Below are positions 55,705 to 64,000 of a stretch of DNA of 64,000 nucleotides, in pieces. The translations under genes were made by a program, and so were the position numbers. The notes under the pieces are model-generated. The model saw nothing but the letters and a program-made list of their open reading frames with translations. It did not search any database and was not told where the DNA came from. Origin of the DNA: Hyphodiscus hymeniophilus (Eukaryota; Ascomycota; Leotiomycetes; Helotiales; Hyphodiscaceae); contig VNKQ01000002.1 of NCBI GenBank assembly GCA_016508695.1, positions 2,728,001 through 2,792,000 on the forward strand, read 5' to 3'. Position 1 is the first letter of the stretch. Every line of letters starts with the position of its first letter.

Positions 55705-58197
55705 GGGACGAGCTATTTCAACTCTAATGCCGGCTATTTCAACTCTACTAGTCCCAGATCGTTTTCACACTTGTATATATCTAGTAAGCTCTACTTACTA
55801 TATAAATTTGTATGCGCGCAAGAGTATATAATATGTACTATTATACTAACTTATTAAAATTATAATCTAGATCTAACTTATACTTATTATTTTGCGTATA
55901 ACCCTTAAAAGGTTCTATTATAACTTTAACCTCTTATATTACCTCCCTTTGTAGTATATCTCTTATAACGACTATTACGTCTTTAAGGCAATCGTCTTTA
56001 TATATAAAAGAAATCCCCCCTATATAACCCCTTTCCCTTCTTATACTTAGCTTATATTAATCGATATGCCCCTTTATTATCTATACTATTATAAGGGTAG
56101 TAGAATTGTCTCGATTTAGCTTAGAATAAACGATAAATACTAGTCTAATAGGAGACTTGGGTCGCTTAAGGATCGCGGGGGCTAAGGAAAGGGGGAGTTC
56201 GAAGGCTAAGAGTAGTCGTTAAGTACTCGATTCGGCAATATATAATACCCCTCCTAATATATCGCAGGGTTTACCTTTCCCTCGTATACGTATAAGGTTA
56301 AGAACTAGTCTTAAAACCTCTAGTATAAGGAAGGGATTAAGAGTATTAGTTATAGGCTTATCGTAATACTAGTAACGATATATATTAGTTAGTAAGATTA
56401 CTCCCCTATTAGATTTGCGCTCTTATATTATATAAAAACAAGGCAAGCCAAGTAACTATCGAATTATATACTAACAACTAGGGGGAGGGGGACTACTTGC
56501 AAGTAACTTAGTATACTTTAAGAGTATCTTCTCTAACGCAAAGCTATAAACTAATTAAAGAACTATGGCGAAGAGAGGTATATTAACTTATATCTTCGGC
56601 CGTAGTTTCTATTAAGCTAGTATTATCGTTATACTTTAATACTACAAATCCTAAAAGTATTATAGGCGTATAAAGACACCTTTTAAGTTTCCGTTCCCTT
56701 GTTATAAATATAACTTAAGTATTACGTAATAACCTTTAATAAGACTTGTAATAGTTACTTTAAAGTAGTAGTATTAATCGACCCAGTATATAATAATCTT
56801 TTCTTTCTATAAGTATAACTAGGTCCCTTCGCAATAACTTATAGCTTAAGGAGGGGAAGTAACCTTTATTTCTTTTAACTTATTATCGTACTCCTCTAAA
56901 CTTATACTAGAAAGCAATATATTCTAAGCCCTAAGGAATGACTAAAATAAAGGGTGCCTCTTTACCTTGCTATTTTAGTCTTTAATTAGACCTAAAAAGA
57001 ATTTCTTAGTTTTGGCTAGTATATTTATATTTACGTACTATTTGTAAAGGATATGGCTTAATCGTGGGAACTATATATTAATATACTCCTATTAGAGCTA
57101 GTTCTCTATTAGTTATTATAGAAACTAGCTCCTTAATTGTGTTTTGGGTTATAATATTATAGAGTTGTTATAATGCCTACTTATAATCGACCTTCTTCTT
57201 AACTAAAAGAAAAACTACCCCTACTTAAATAACCTTATTATTCCCCGTTATTATATATATATTAAGTAATAGTATATTAAATCGGTTTGTTTTATAAGTA
57301 TAATTAAGTAAAAGAATATCGGAATGCTACTTTTATAAGTCGAGAGAAGAGGGGTATAAGAAGAAGAGTCGGGTTAGCGCGTTAGTCGAAGGGTTTACGT
57401 TAAATATAAGGTTAAAGCCGCCCTCTCGAAGTTCTTAGTAAATCGTTAGTATTATACTTAGAAGGACCTTTACTAATATACTTTAAGTAGTTATTTTATT
57501 AGAGTAAGCTTATTAAGCTAACGAAGACGTATCGCTTATACGAGGTTTGAGATATCCTTCTAAGAGAGTATAACTATAAGTTTCTCTTATCGAATAACTA
57601 CTAATATCGATATATTATTAAGACTTGCGGTAACTAGGTTTTTAACTTGGGTAGTTATCTCTGGGTCTAAAGTAGTAATTCGGTAGGTAGGATAGGCGGA
57701 AGGTACTATAAACGGCCTATAGTTATATATCCCTTTTAATACTACTAGTTCTTATTATTCCGAGATAGCGTCTCTCTTTAACGCAACTTTTATCTTGTAA
57801 TTATACTTCTTATTGCGAGTACTTTCGCGTCGCTTCGATTCGTGTATTATAAGGTTCTTAAGCTTTAACTATAACTTACCGAATCGATTATAAGTATATA
57901 CAATTCGCTTTAGTTTAATATTGCATTTAAAGAGGGTATACTTATTGGCTTTAGTATACTATTTGATAGTAGTAACTATAATAGAAAGATTAGTATAAAC
58001 CGCTATAGAGGGAGGGGGCCCACAAGTCTTAGATGCGTCTATTATAAAGGTTGTAGGTTAATAAGGATATATTGATTTTTATAAGTGATATAAATTATGC
58101 TTGCCCTTATATACAAAATAGTATGGGGAAGCGAGCTTACTAGGTGTACCCCCGAAGAGTTAAAATAGCCGGTATTAGAGTTGAAATAGCTCGTCCC
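55705..58197. mobile_element. RIP-degraded DNA transposon with TIRs, hAT-like (8-bp TSD)
   Basis: The ends are inverted copies of each other over 42 bp (55705-55746 and 58156-58197), both starting GGGACGAGCTATTTCAACTC, with only two mismatches. An 8-bp direct repeat TAAAATAT flanks the element, the duplication size typical of hAT (also seen in Merlin or P-like elements). Inside, the sequence is strongly A/T-rich, full of TpA and nearly free of CpA, and no open frame of useful length remains, as expected after RIP. A second inverted pair, CTAGTAAGCTC (55781-55791) and its complement (58133-58143), lies just inside the ends. At 2.49 kb it could be a full-length but dead transposase element or an internally deleted copy. 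Superfamily is inferred from duplication length, since no transposase can be read. Confidence 0.85.
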
Positions 58198-58205
58198 TAA
58201 AATAT
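58198..58205. repeat. right target-site duplication TAAAATAT
   Basis: Second copy of the 8-bp direct repeat bordering the transposon. Confidence 0.85.
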
Positions 58206-58400
58206 TACCCACTTAGAGGCCAACCAACCGCTGAAGGAGAGCTCGGGAATCAAGCGTTCGTTAGGGATCCCTATTATAGCAGGTTTGATTGAAACTGAAA
58301 TTGATAAATCAAACTCCAATGCTCAGTAATGCCATTGCCCCAGACGCCTCAGTCGGAAAAGCGACTTGATAGTATATACAACATAATCAACATAATAACT

Positions 58401-61355
58401 TCATGGCACTCTCTTCTTCCTTTTTGGTGCCGGCGTCCCATTCACAGCCATACCAAGAGCGATCTTACTCCGGATGCCGACCTTGACCGCACTCTTCTTC
58501 TCCTCTGATGCAATGACCTTCTCCGTCTCCTTGGCTTCTTCTTTCCCTACATCAAGCTTCCTCCCTTCCACAGTCTGATAGTGCGTCAGTTCCTCAGCCC
58601 AGACAACCGTCTTCCGCCGCTCTTTTTTGACCTTCTGGGCTTTCTCATCAAACACTTCCTTGAGAAGTCGTTGACGTAGAGCTGGATCTTCCTTTTCTTG
58701 TAGTTTCTTCGCCAAAAACTCTGGTACACTTTGAAACCCAGCTTTGTTCTTTCTTGTGTTGAGTTTCGTCAATGCAGCAAGCTCTCTCTCTTCACTCCGC
58801 TTCAAGGTTACGGTGGTATCTCCATCTTGTCCTAATCTACGGACTGGAATGTGACTCGGAGCACCGAGGGGTGTCTTGATGACCGGCAGCCGAGTCCTAC
58901 CACTGCGTCTGGTTGGTTTCCGTTCCGTGATAGTGTCATCCTCATCAGCGACAATGGGATCATTAAGCTTCTGGCGCTTGCTAGGCGGTGGACCTGGGAG
59001 ACTAATGTCGAACTCCTCTTTCGTTTTCTGAGGCGAAGGGGAGGCCATCGTAGTCTCTCCTAGAGGAAGCCGAAGCGGTGAATGAGGTAACGACCGCTTT
59101 CGTTTGGGAATGTGGGTGCCTGCTTTCGCAGCCTTGTTTGCCTGTACTCGAGTGAGAAAGTTACGAAGCATATCCGTCTCGTCGTGGTCGTATGCAACGA
59201 CCTGCGCGTTTTCGGAAATAGTTTCTACAAGTTTGGAAGTAGTTGGATCCGGTGTAGATGACCCTGGAAGATCTATATTTGTGAGGCTCATCGTGTCACT
59301 CTTGTTCGCCACGCTCTCCGAATCCATGGAAACCGGCACGGGTTCGATTATTTCCAGGACCACGTCTTCACATTTGGGAGCGCACTCAGGCCTTGGTACA
59401 CAGATGGGAGAAAATCTCAAAGGCGATGAATCCACTAATGATTCTGCTCCAGGAGAAATTAAGGTACCTTGTATTTCAGAAACAAGCTCTAGCTTCGTTT
59501 CGGCTGGTGGACCGACTGAAAGTGTAGCTTTCTTCGTGACAGAGCCAGGCTGGAGATCGAAATCTTCATCGACGATATGGAGTTGTTGATTCTCCGTAGA
59601 TAGCTGCAATATGAGCTGCGCCGAGACATCAAATTCGTCCATTCCAACTTCTTCGCACTTGGCAAAATTTTCCGATTCAATTTCCTCGCCACCCTTCAAA
59701 TCGGTAGCTTTGAAAGGAATATGACAAATTTGGTCTCGAACTGACTCTTGTAGTTCTGGGGCTGGTGTTGTATCGCTGGGGACATCCGCTGTCTCCTGAT
59801 CCTGGAGGATTTGGGAACTCTTAAGTATTTCGGCTGGTTCATTGACTGTTGTTTGAATGTTTCGTTCGGCATCGTGTCCGACCGACTCGCATGCATCTTG
59901 TGTTGCACCGTCTGAAGCAACGCTAAACATGATAGCTGCTGCTTCTCCAGGCGCGATTTGCTCTTCAGCTCGAACTGAGCTCGCTCGCGTTGTTCGGGTA
60001 CTCCGGCGGGTTCCTTTCCTCTGGTTTGCCACACGCTTCCTCTTTGGTGTGCTCGTTGTCTTCGAAACCTGTTGGTTCACATCAGATTCGTCGTTCGCCT
60101 CAATACTCTGAAGAATCATGGGCCCGGTTTCCAACGCTTGGCGGCCTCGTGAGAGTTCGTTTTCGTCAATTTCCGGAGTTTCAATAGTCTCATTCTCGGA
60201 CTGACCACCCTGAGGCTGAATAGCTTGCGATTTAGCTTCTTCCGCCGAGTGGTTTAATGGCACCTTGGTAGCATGTGTCGACGTTTCTGCAAAACTCGGA
60301 ATTTCGCCCAAATCACTCTCAGATTTCTCCTCCAACTCCGGTTGTGGCTCCTGGGATGATGGAGATTTAGGATCCGTGAGCCCGAAAAGTGCATTAAGTT
60401 TTTCGTTCAATAACCGGTCTGCAATTTCATTCTCCGCGTCCGATCGAATCTGTGAAATTACAGGCATACTCTGCATGGCAAGTTCCGGCTCTGGACTCGT
60501 ATCAGTGTCGTCGTGTGCTGAGTGTTCTGAAGGGGTTTCGAGCTGCTCAGCTGCGTCACCATCGTCGCTTGTTGGTCTTTCTGGAGAGCTTTTGACCTGC
60601 TCAATGATGTTCCCATCATCGAATTTTGCTTCCACCAAAGAGCTTCTGGGCGTGTCACTCGGGTCACAATCCTCCATATTTGCTCTCTCTTCGACCAAAG
60701 CCGGAATTTGCAACATAGATCCTGTAACAGAGTGTCGGATGCTCTTCCTCATTGACTTCCTCCTTCGTGGCTGTTCGGGAGAAGGATGTGGCGATCTGAC
60801 GAAAGATTGTGTCTGTACATGACCGTTAAGAGTAGTCTGCCGCAAAGTCTTCTTTGGTGTGATAACATGATTTGCATTTGTTCGTTTCCTTGGAACGAAT
60901 TGGAGAGCGTTCGCGGCCGCGTCGATCGAGGGAGTAAGAGCAGCCGCGGAGTCTGCCCGGTTCGTAGATTCCGTCGCCTCAGTCTTCAAGATCCCCACGT
61001 TTAGGTCAGAATGATCCATCCCATCCTGACTCCATGTCGCGTCTCCAATGTTTTCCTTAGCACCAAGCAGCCTCAACCTCTTCCTCGCACCCATTCCCTC
61101 CATCTTCAACTCGTACTGGGCGGCATTAAAATTCTCCTTATCCTGCTCTCGCTGCGACTGTAAGCCAGTCCTCTTCCATATCTTCTGGCCCTGTAATCGT
61201 GGGATATGGGCTGGGACTGGAGCGCGCTCCCAGGCTTTGACAGTACGCGACTGTTGTGGCAGCGCAAACGCATCTTTGAATATCTCCCTACAATTTTCAT
61301 CAGTCTTTGCCCCTATCAAGAACATAAGATGAGCAGTATCAATACATTTTGCCAT
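58401..61355 (-). CDS. large charged protein with possible PP1-docking motif, function unknown
   Basis: Single open frame of 984 residues. I do not recognise the family. Most of it is acidic, Ser/Glu-rich and probably disordered, with several KRKR-type basic patches (RRRKSMRKSIRHS, STPKRKRVANQRKGTRRSTR, HIPKRKRSLPHSP) that look like nuclear localisation signals. The C-terminal ~190 residues appear better conserved: RRSGRTRLPVIKTPLGAPSH, then NKAGFQSVPEFLAKKLQEKE, then RRKTVVWAEELTHYQTVEGR and a basic end PKRKKRVP. KTVVW (915-919) fits the RVxF docking pattern for protein phosphatase 1. A chromatin or mitotic regulator is a reasonable guess but unproven. The start at 61355 is the first ATG; the first ~20 residues are odd (a short intron with the true start further up is possible). 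It diverges from the Mrp10 gene. Confidence 0.75.
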   Translation of the reverse strand: MAKCIDTAHLMFLIGAKTDENCREIFKDAFALPQQSRTVKAWERAPVPAHIPRLQGQKIWKRTGLQSQREQDKENFNAAQYELKMEGMGARKRLRLLGAKENIGDATWSQDGMDHSDLNVGILKTEATESTNRADSAAALTPSIDAAANALQFVPRKRTNANHVITPKKTLRQTTLNGHVQTQSFVRSPHPSPEQPRRRKSMRKSIRHSVTGSMLQIPALVEERANMEDCDPSDTPRSSLVEAKFDDGNIIEQVKSSPERPTSDDGDAAEQLETPSEHSAHDDTDTSPEPELAMQSMPVISQIRSDAENEIADRLLNEKLNALFGLTDPKSPSSQEPQPELEEKSESDLGEIPSFAETSTHATKVPLNHSAEEAKSQAIQPQGGQSENETIETPEIDENELSRGRQALETGPMILQSIEANDESDVNQQVSKTTSTPKRKRVANQRKGTRRSTRTTRASSVRAEEQIAPGEAAAIMFSVASDGATQDACESVGHDAERNIQTTVNEPAEILKSSQILQDQETADVPSDTTPAPELQESVRDQICHIPFKATDLKGGEEIESENFAKCEEVGMDEFDVSAQLILQLSTENQQLHIVDEDFDLQPGSVTKKATLSVGPPAETKLELVSEIQGTLISPGAESLVDSSPLRFSPICVPRPECAPKCEDVVLEIIEPVPVSMDSESVANKSDTMSLTNIDLPGSSTPDPTTSKLVETISENAQVVAYDHDETDMLRNFLTRVQANKAAKAGTHIPKRKRSLPHSPLRLPLGETTMASPSPQKTKEEFDISLPGPPPSKRQKLNDPIVADEDDTITERKPTRRSGRTRLPVIKTPLGAPSHIPVRRLGQDGDTTVTLKRSEERELAALTKLNTRKNKAGFQSVPEFLAKKLQEKEDPALRQRLLKEVFDEKAQKVKKERRKTVVWAEELTHYQTVEGRKLDVGKEEAKETEKVIASEEKKSAVKVGIRSKIALGMAVNGTPAPKRKKRVP

Positions 61356-61708
61356 TCGCAGGCTTGGAAAGATCTACGCTCTCCATGGATACGGAGCGCG
61401 CATGCGACGGATCTATGTATGATTGCACGTAGTGATTCGAAAAGTCTATCCAAATACGCTCTCCAATATAGGCATGGGTTCGATAATGCACAGATCAATA
61501 AATTGTAAGAATGGTCAATCGACTTTTGGTGTTTTGAACTACGATTTGTTTACTTTTCGAAAAGGGCGAATCAAGCAGGTGTGGGCCGTGCGGCTAGTGC
61601 GAATGTGGTTGGCGCCAACATTAATTGGAGCTCGAATCAATGAAGAATATGAACTCGACAACCGACTGTTTGAAGCTTTCCGTCAATTAACTTCATCATC
61701 AAGTAACC
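61356..61708. other. divergent promoter between the 984-residue gene and MRP10
   Basis: 353 bp between the two ATG codons. A plus-strand frame crossing this region (61423 onward) overlaps MRP10 in another frame and is not thought to be coding. Confidence 0.6.
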
Positions 61709-62107
61709 ATGCCTCCAAAAGGATCATCTACGAAGCTGCAACCGATGCGCTTACCTCCGTTACGCCAGCTTCGAGTCCGACGACCAAACCAAGCAGATTC
61801 GAATCCATGCCTCGCAATCATGAGCTCTGTTCTCAGTACGTCCCTAGAATCAGCCATGACCCCTCTGCTAATGGGTATTCAGCATGTTGGGCTTCGGCGG
61901 GATATAACGTGGCTGGATGCCAGGCATTAGAAACACAGCTGAGAGCGTGTATGGATACGCCCGTGAGTTCCCTTTTCTGGGTAGATGGGATGAGACTGGA
62001 CTGATATCTGGTGAATGCAGAGACCAAAAGCACTGAACAAGAATACGATAAACTACCATCTATCGAGAATGTATCCAAATATCGTTGGCCCGAGGAAAAG
62101 GAAGTGA
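61709..62107 (+). CDS. MRP10: mitochondrial small-subunit ribosomal protein Mrp10 (CHCH)
   Basis: Three exons: 61709-61835, 61883-61962 and 62021-62107, introns 47 and 58 nt (GTACGT...TTCAG and GTGAGT...TGCAG); 97 residues, the normal small size. The twin CX9C motif is visible: NPC-x9-CW, a ten-residue turn, then GC-x9-C (GCQALETQLRACMDTP). The conserved tail follows (NKNTINYHLSRMYPNIVGPR then KRK). Mrp10 is imported through the Mia40 pathway and becomes a component of the mitochondrial small ribosomal subunit. With the NDUFAF5-type protein it is one of two mitochondrial biogenesis genes in the window. All three exons are too short to stand out as open frames. Confidence 0.92.
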
Positions 62108-62900
62108 GCAAGAAGGGTTTTGGTTAGACTGGGACAATTACGGCGCACGACGAAAAGATATGTACAATACTGCATTGCGAAGGGTAAATCTGGGGAGTAC
62201 TCAAGGAACATAGAATTGATGGCCACGAACATGATCAAACGTTTTGGTTGCCCAGAGAGTGGGATAGTGCTGCATGGATAAGTCCAAATACATGTCATTT
62301 GCTTCAAGAGGCCCCTATCGCTGAAAACCAATCAGCGTTTGAGGCCACTTGAAAGCTCTTTTGAATCAATAGCCTACTGGCTAACTTTTAAAGTCCAATG
62401 AGCACTTGAGGATTGTCGCTGCAAGAAAGGGGCATTCAGGATACTCGGCTTCACCCTTGTGAAGTATAGCTGCAGTAGGAAACGGACACATAAGGCTGGG
62501 AAACTCAAAGTCTTCTTCTCGCACGCTACGTATTCTACCAGATGAAGTGCATCAGCCGAAGTTCTTCAAACCCTGAGGCATTTCGCCATTCTTCCCATCA
62601 CCGCAATCAAGCGCCTTTCTGTGCAGTATAGTATGAAGCCTAAGAACGCCGATGTAAACGCCATTCAAACGTCAGGCCCTATCCGTGATCCGTATCCTTT
62701 CCATGTCATCTCAACATTTCAATCATAACGCACCACCATGCATGATGCAGCTCTCTTCGATAGATTAGCACTCCACTTGCGCTACTCCCCCTCCTCCACA
62801 AACCGACCGGCAGCTCCAACTCTTGGATCCAGCGAGCGGCTTGCCGCGATAGACTTTTAGCCCTGCACTTGGCTTATTGGTAGTAGTTCAACGTCGCAGC
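62108..62900. other. intergenic between convergent genes, nothing recognised
   Basis: 0.8 kb between the 3' ends of MRP10 and the PB1-domain gene. Only short unrelated open frames. Confidence 0.6.
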
Positions 62901-64000
62901 TCAACCGCTTTCAACGCTCAAACAGAACAGCTCGATCTCGCCAAGCTGTCCAGTATGGTATTGGTCTCTTTGTGCCTCGCGCCACTCCTGGAATGCTATT
63001 TGTATGTCATCATCCGATTGGATAGTGACAAAGTCTCCGTCCTCATCACGATACCTCAATCTCATCGTCCCTCGTGCAATTGCGTTGTTTGAGAACCGTC
63101 CAACTTTGGCATCAATTCGATCAATGAGTGATTGATAGGTGATGTTGAATGCCACTACCAGCGTTACATAGTTACCATCGCAGTTGACCTTGACCTTTAA
63201 TTGTGTTGGTAGAGCCATCTCACTGTCAGCTGACCTGACATTACCAAGTGGCGGTGACATAGTCCGGTGGTCAACAGCCGAGACAGGCAACTGTGTGGTA
63301 TTCGATCTAGTATATTGCTGGCCAGTGGGATAATGCGACTGCTGGGTCATTCGGTCTCTTTGGACTCCAGGGGATTGGGTGTTTGTCCGGACAGGGAGAC
63401 CATTTGGAGAGCTGTTTTGCGATCTGGGAATCCCTGCATCGTAAGCTGGATGCAGATGTGCTGGAATTCCAGGAACGGCTGGAACCGGACCGCTGGGTGG
63501 AGCATTCGGTGGCCGCCGAGTTCCATTCTGGGCGTTAATGTCGGGAGTACTGTAAGAGCGGCTGCGCTGTGATGCTATACTTGCCTGAGATGTTTGGGAG
63601 GCCATTGCGGGAAGAGATGGTCTCTGAGGTGTTCGTCCGTTCATCTGATAAGCATTGGACGGTGTCGAGCTATCTCTTGAAGGTGCACGACCCATGGCCG
63701 GAGCCGTGTACCTGTTGTGCTCTTCCCAACCACCCTGCGGTGTTCCTTGGCGTGGAAAGGGGAACATACCCGAAGTTGTGCTGGTCCTAGATGATGCCGG
63801 AGACTCGGCAACGGGAGAGAAGTACGAGTCACCGCCTCGCTGCGATGGCGAAGGCATTGAAGACAGCTGCTGAGTTTGTAAGCTAAGAGGAGGGTTGTTC
63901 AAAGCCATTGGGAACCGTGGAGGTGGAGCTCGAGCAATCCCAGCTAGCGATTGGGCACTCTCCCCAGTTGTGGACCTTGAACGTAGGCTGTTACTGGAAG
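62901..64000 (-). CDS. CDC24: Cdc24-like Rho GEF, C-terminal part with PB1 domain (5' partial)
   Basis: The minus-strand frame is open from the right window edge to the stop at 62901-62903, so the start and the DH/PH domains lie outside. The first ~240 visible residues are Ser/Pro/Gln-rich and disordered (RSRSTTGES, ARAPPPRFPMALNNPPLSLQ). The last ~90 form a PB1 domain beginning LKVKVNCDGNYVTLVVAFNI and containing the acidic OPCA motif YRDEDGDFVTIQSDDDIQIA, ending GEIELFCL. In fungi, a PB1 with an acidic OPCA motif at the extreme C-terminus after such a linker is the layout of Cdc24, which docks on Bem1 and activates Cdc42 at the polarity site. Other PB1 proteins (for example NoxR-type) have different flanks. 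The identity needs the missing N-terminal part to be certain. Confidence 0.75.
   Translation of the reverse strand, partial: SSNSLRSRSTTGESAQSLAGIARAPPPRFPMALNNPPLSLQTQQLSSMPSPSQRGGDSYFSPVAESPASSRTSTTSGMFPFPRQGTPQGGWEEHNRYTAPAMGRAPSRDSSTPSNAYQMNGRTPQRPSLPAMASQTSQASIASQRSRSYSTPDINAQNGTRRPPNAPPSGPVPAVPGIPAHLHPAYDAGIPRSQNSSPNGLPVRTNTQSPGVQRDRMTQQSHYPTGQQYTRSNTTQLPVSAVDHRTMSPPLGNVRSADSEMALPTQLKVKVNCDGNYVTLVVAFNITYQSLIDRIDAKVGRFSNNAIARGTMRLRYRDEDGDFVTIQSDDDIQIAFQEWREAQRDQYHTGQLGEIELFCLSVESG

Noticed and set aside
55705..58197. Tc1/mariner (TA duplication) assignment of the transposon
   Set aside because: The TIRs end exactly at an identical 8-bp repeat; a TA-only model leaves unequal extra bases at the two ends.
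1..64000. tRNA, rRNA or CRISPR features
   Set aside because: I looked for B-box-like GGTTCGANTCC and cloverleaf context and for spaced repeats and found none; a covariance-model scan (tRNAscan-SE, Infernal) would be decisive.

Overview
The window looks like nuclear DNA of a filamentous ascomycete (Pezizomycotina). Evidence: protein genes on both strands with many short introns (about 46-205 nt, mostly GTRNGN...YAG), orthologues typical of that group (PAC1/NudF, XMAP215/Stu2-type TOG protein, AP-2 alpha, ARPC5, Mrp10, a Ntr1/TFIP11 G-patch protein, a Cdc24-like PB1 tail), and a transposon that carries the C-to-T-at-CpA mark of repeat-induced point mutation (RIP). The class cannot be fixed from the sequence alone.

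Left part (1-20 kb): the 3' end of an aliphatic amidase/formamidase, a gene with an opioid-growth-factor-receptor-type (OGFr) domain, a malate/L-lactate dehydrogenase family 2 enzyme, a membrane-anchored double-psi beta-barrel protein, an acyl-protein thioesterase-like serine hydrolase, a 1048-residue disordered protein with a Met-rich tail, an MFS sugar/quinate-type transporter, and the Arp2/3 subunit ARPC5. Several intergenic gaps of 1-2.5 kb hold small tandem repeats and hairpins but no gene I can support.

Middle (20-46.6 kb): an 8.6-kb stretch with no recognisable gene, then a housekeeping block: AP-2 alpha diverging from a mitochondrial NDUFAF5-type methyltransferase, the spliceosome-disassembly G-patch protein, and the divergent pair PAC1 / XMAP215-type TOG protein. 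Between NDUFAF5 and the G-patch gene lies a small accessory patch with two secreted-protein genes, one Ser/Thr-rich with a jelly-roll-like tail and one small and cysteine-containing.

Right part (46.6-64 kb): about 9 kb without recognisable genes, then a 2.49-kb AT-rich, RIP-damaged DNA transposon (55705-58197) with 42-bp terminal inverted repeats and a perfect 8-bp target-site duplication, fitting the hAT superfamily. Beyond it are a large charged nuclear-looking protein, the divergently transcribed mitoribosomal protein Mrp10, and the C-terminal part of a Cdc24-like polarity GEF cut by the window edge.

Together the recognisable genes cover cytoskeleton and polarity (ARPC5, PAC1, TOG protein, Cdc24, AP-2), mitochondrial biogenesis (NDUFAF5, Mrp10), RNA processing (Ntr1-like) and nutrient uptake or metabolism (amidase, LDH2, MFS). 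They do not form a metabolic cluster. Splice sites were called by eye from consensus, phase continuity and fit to protein family.
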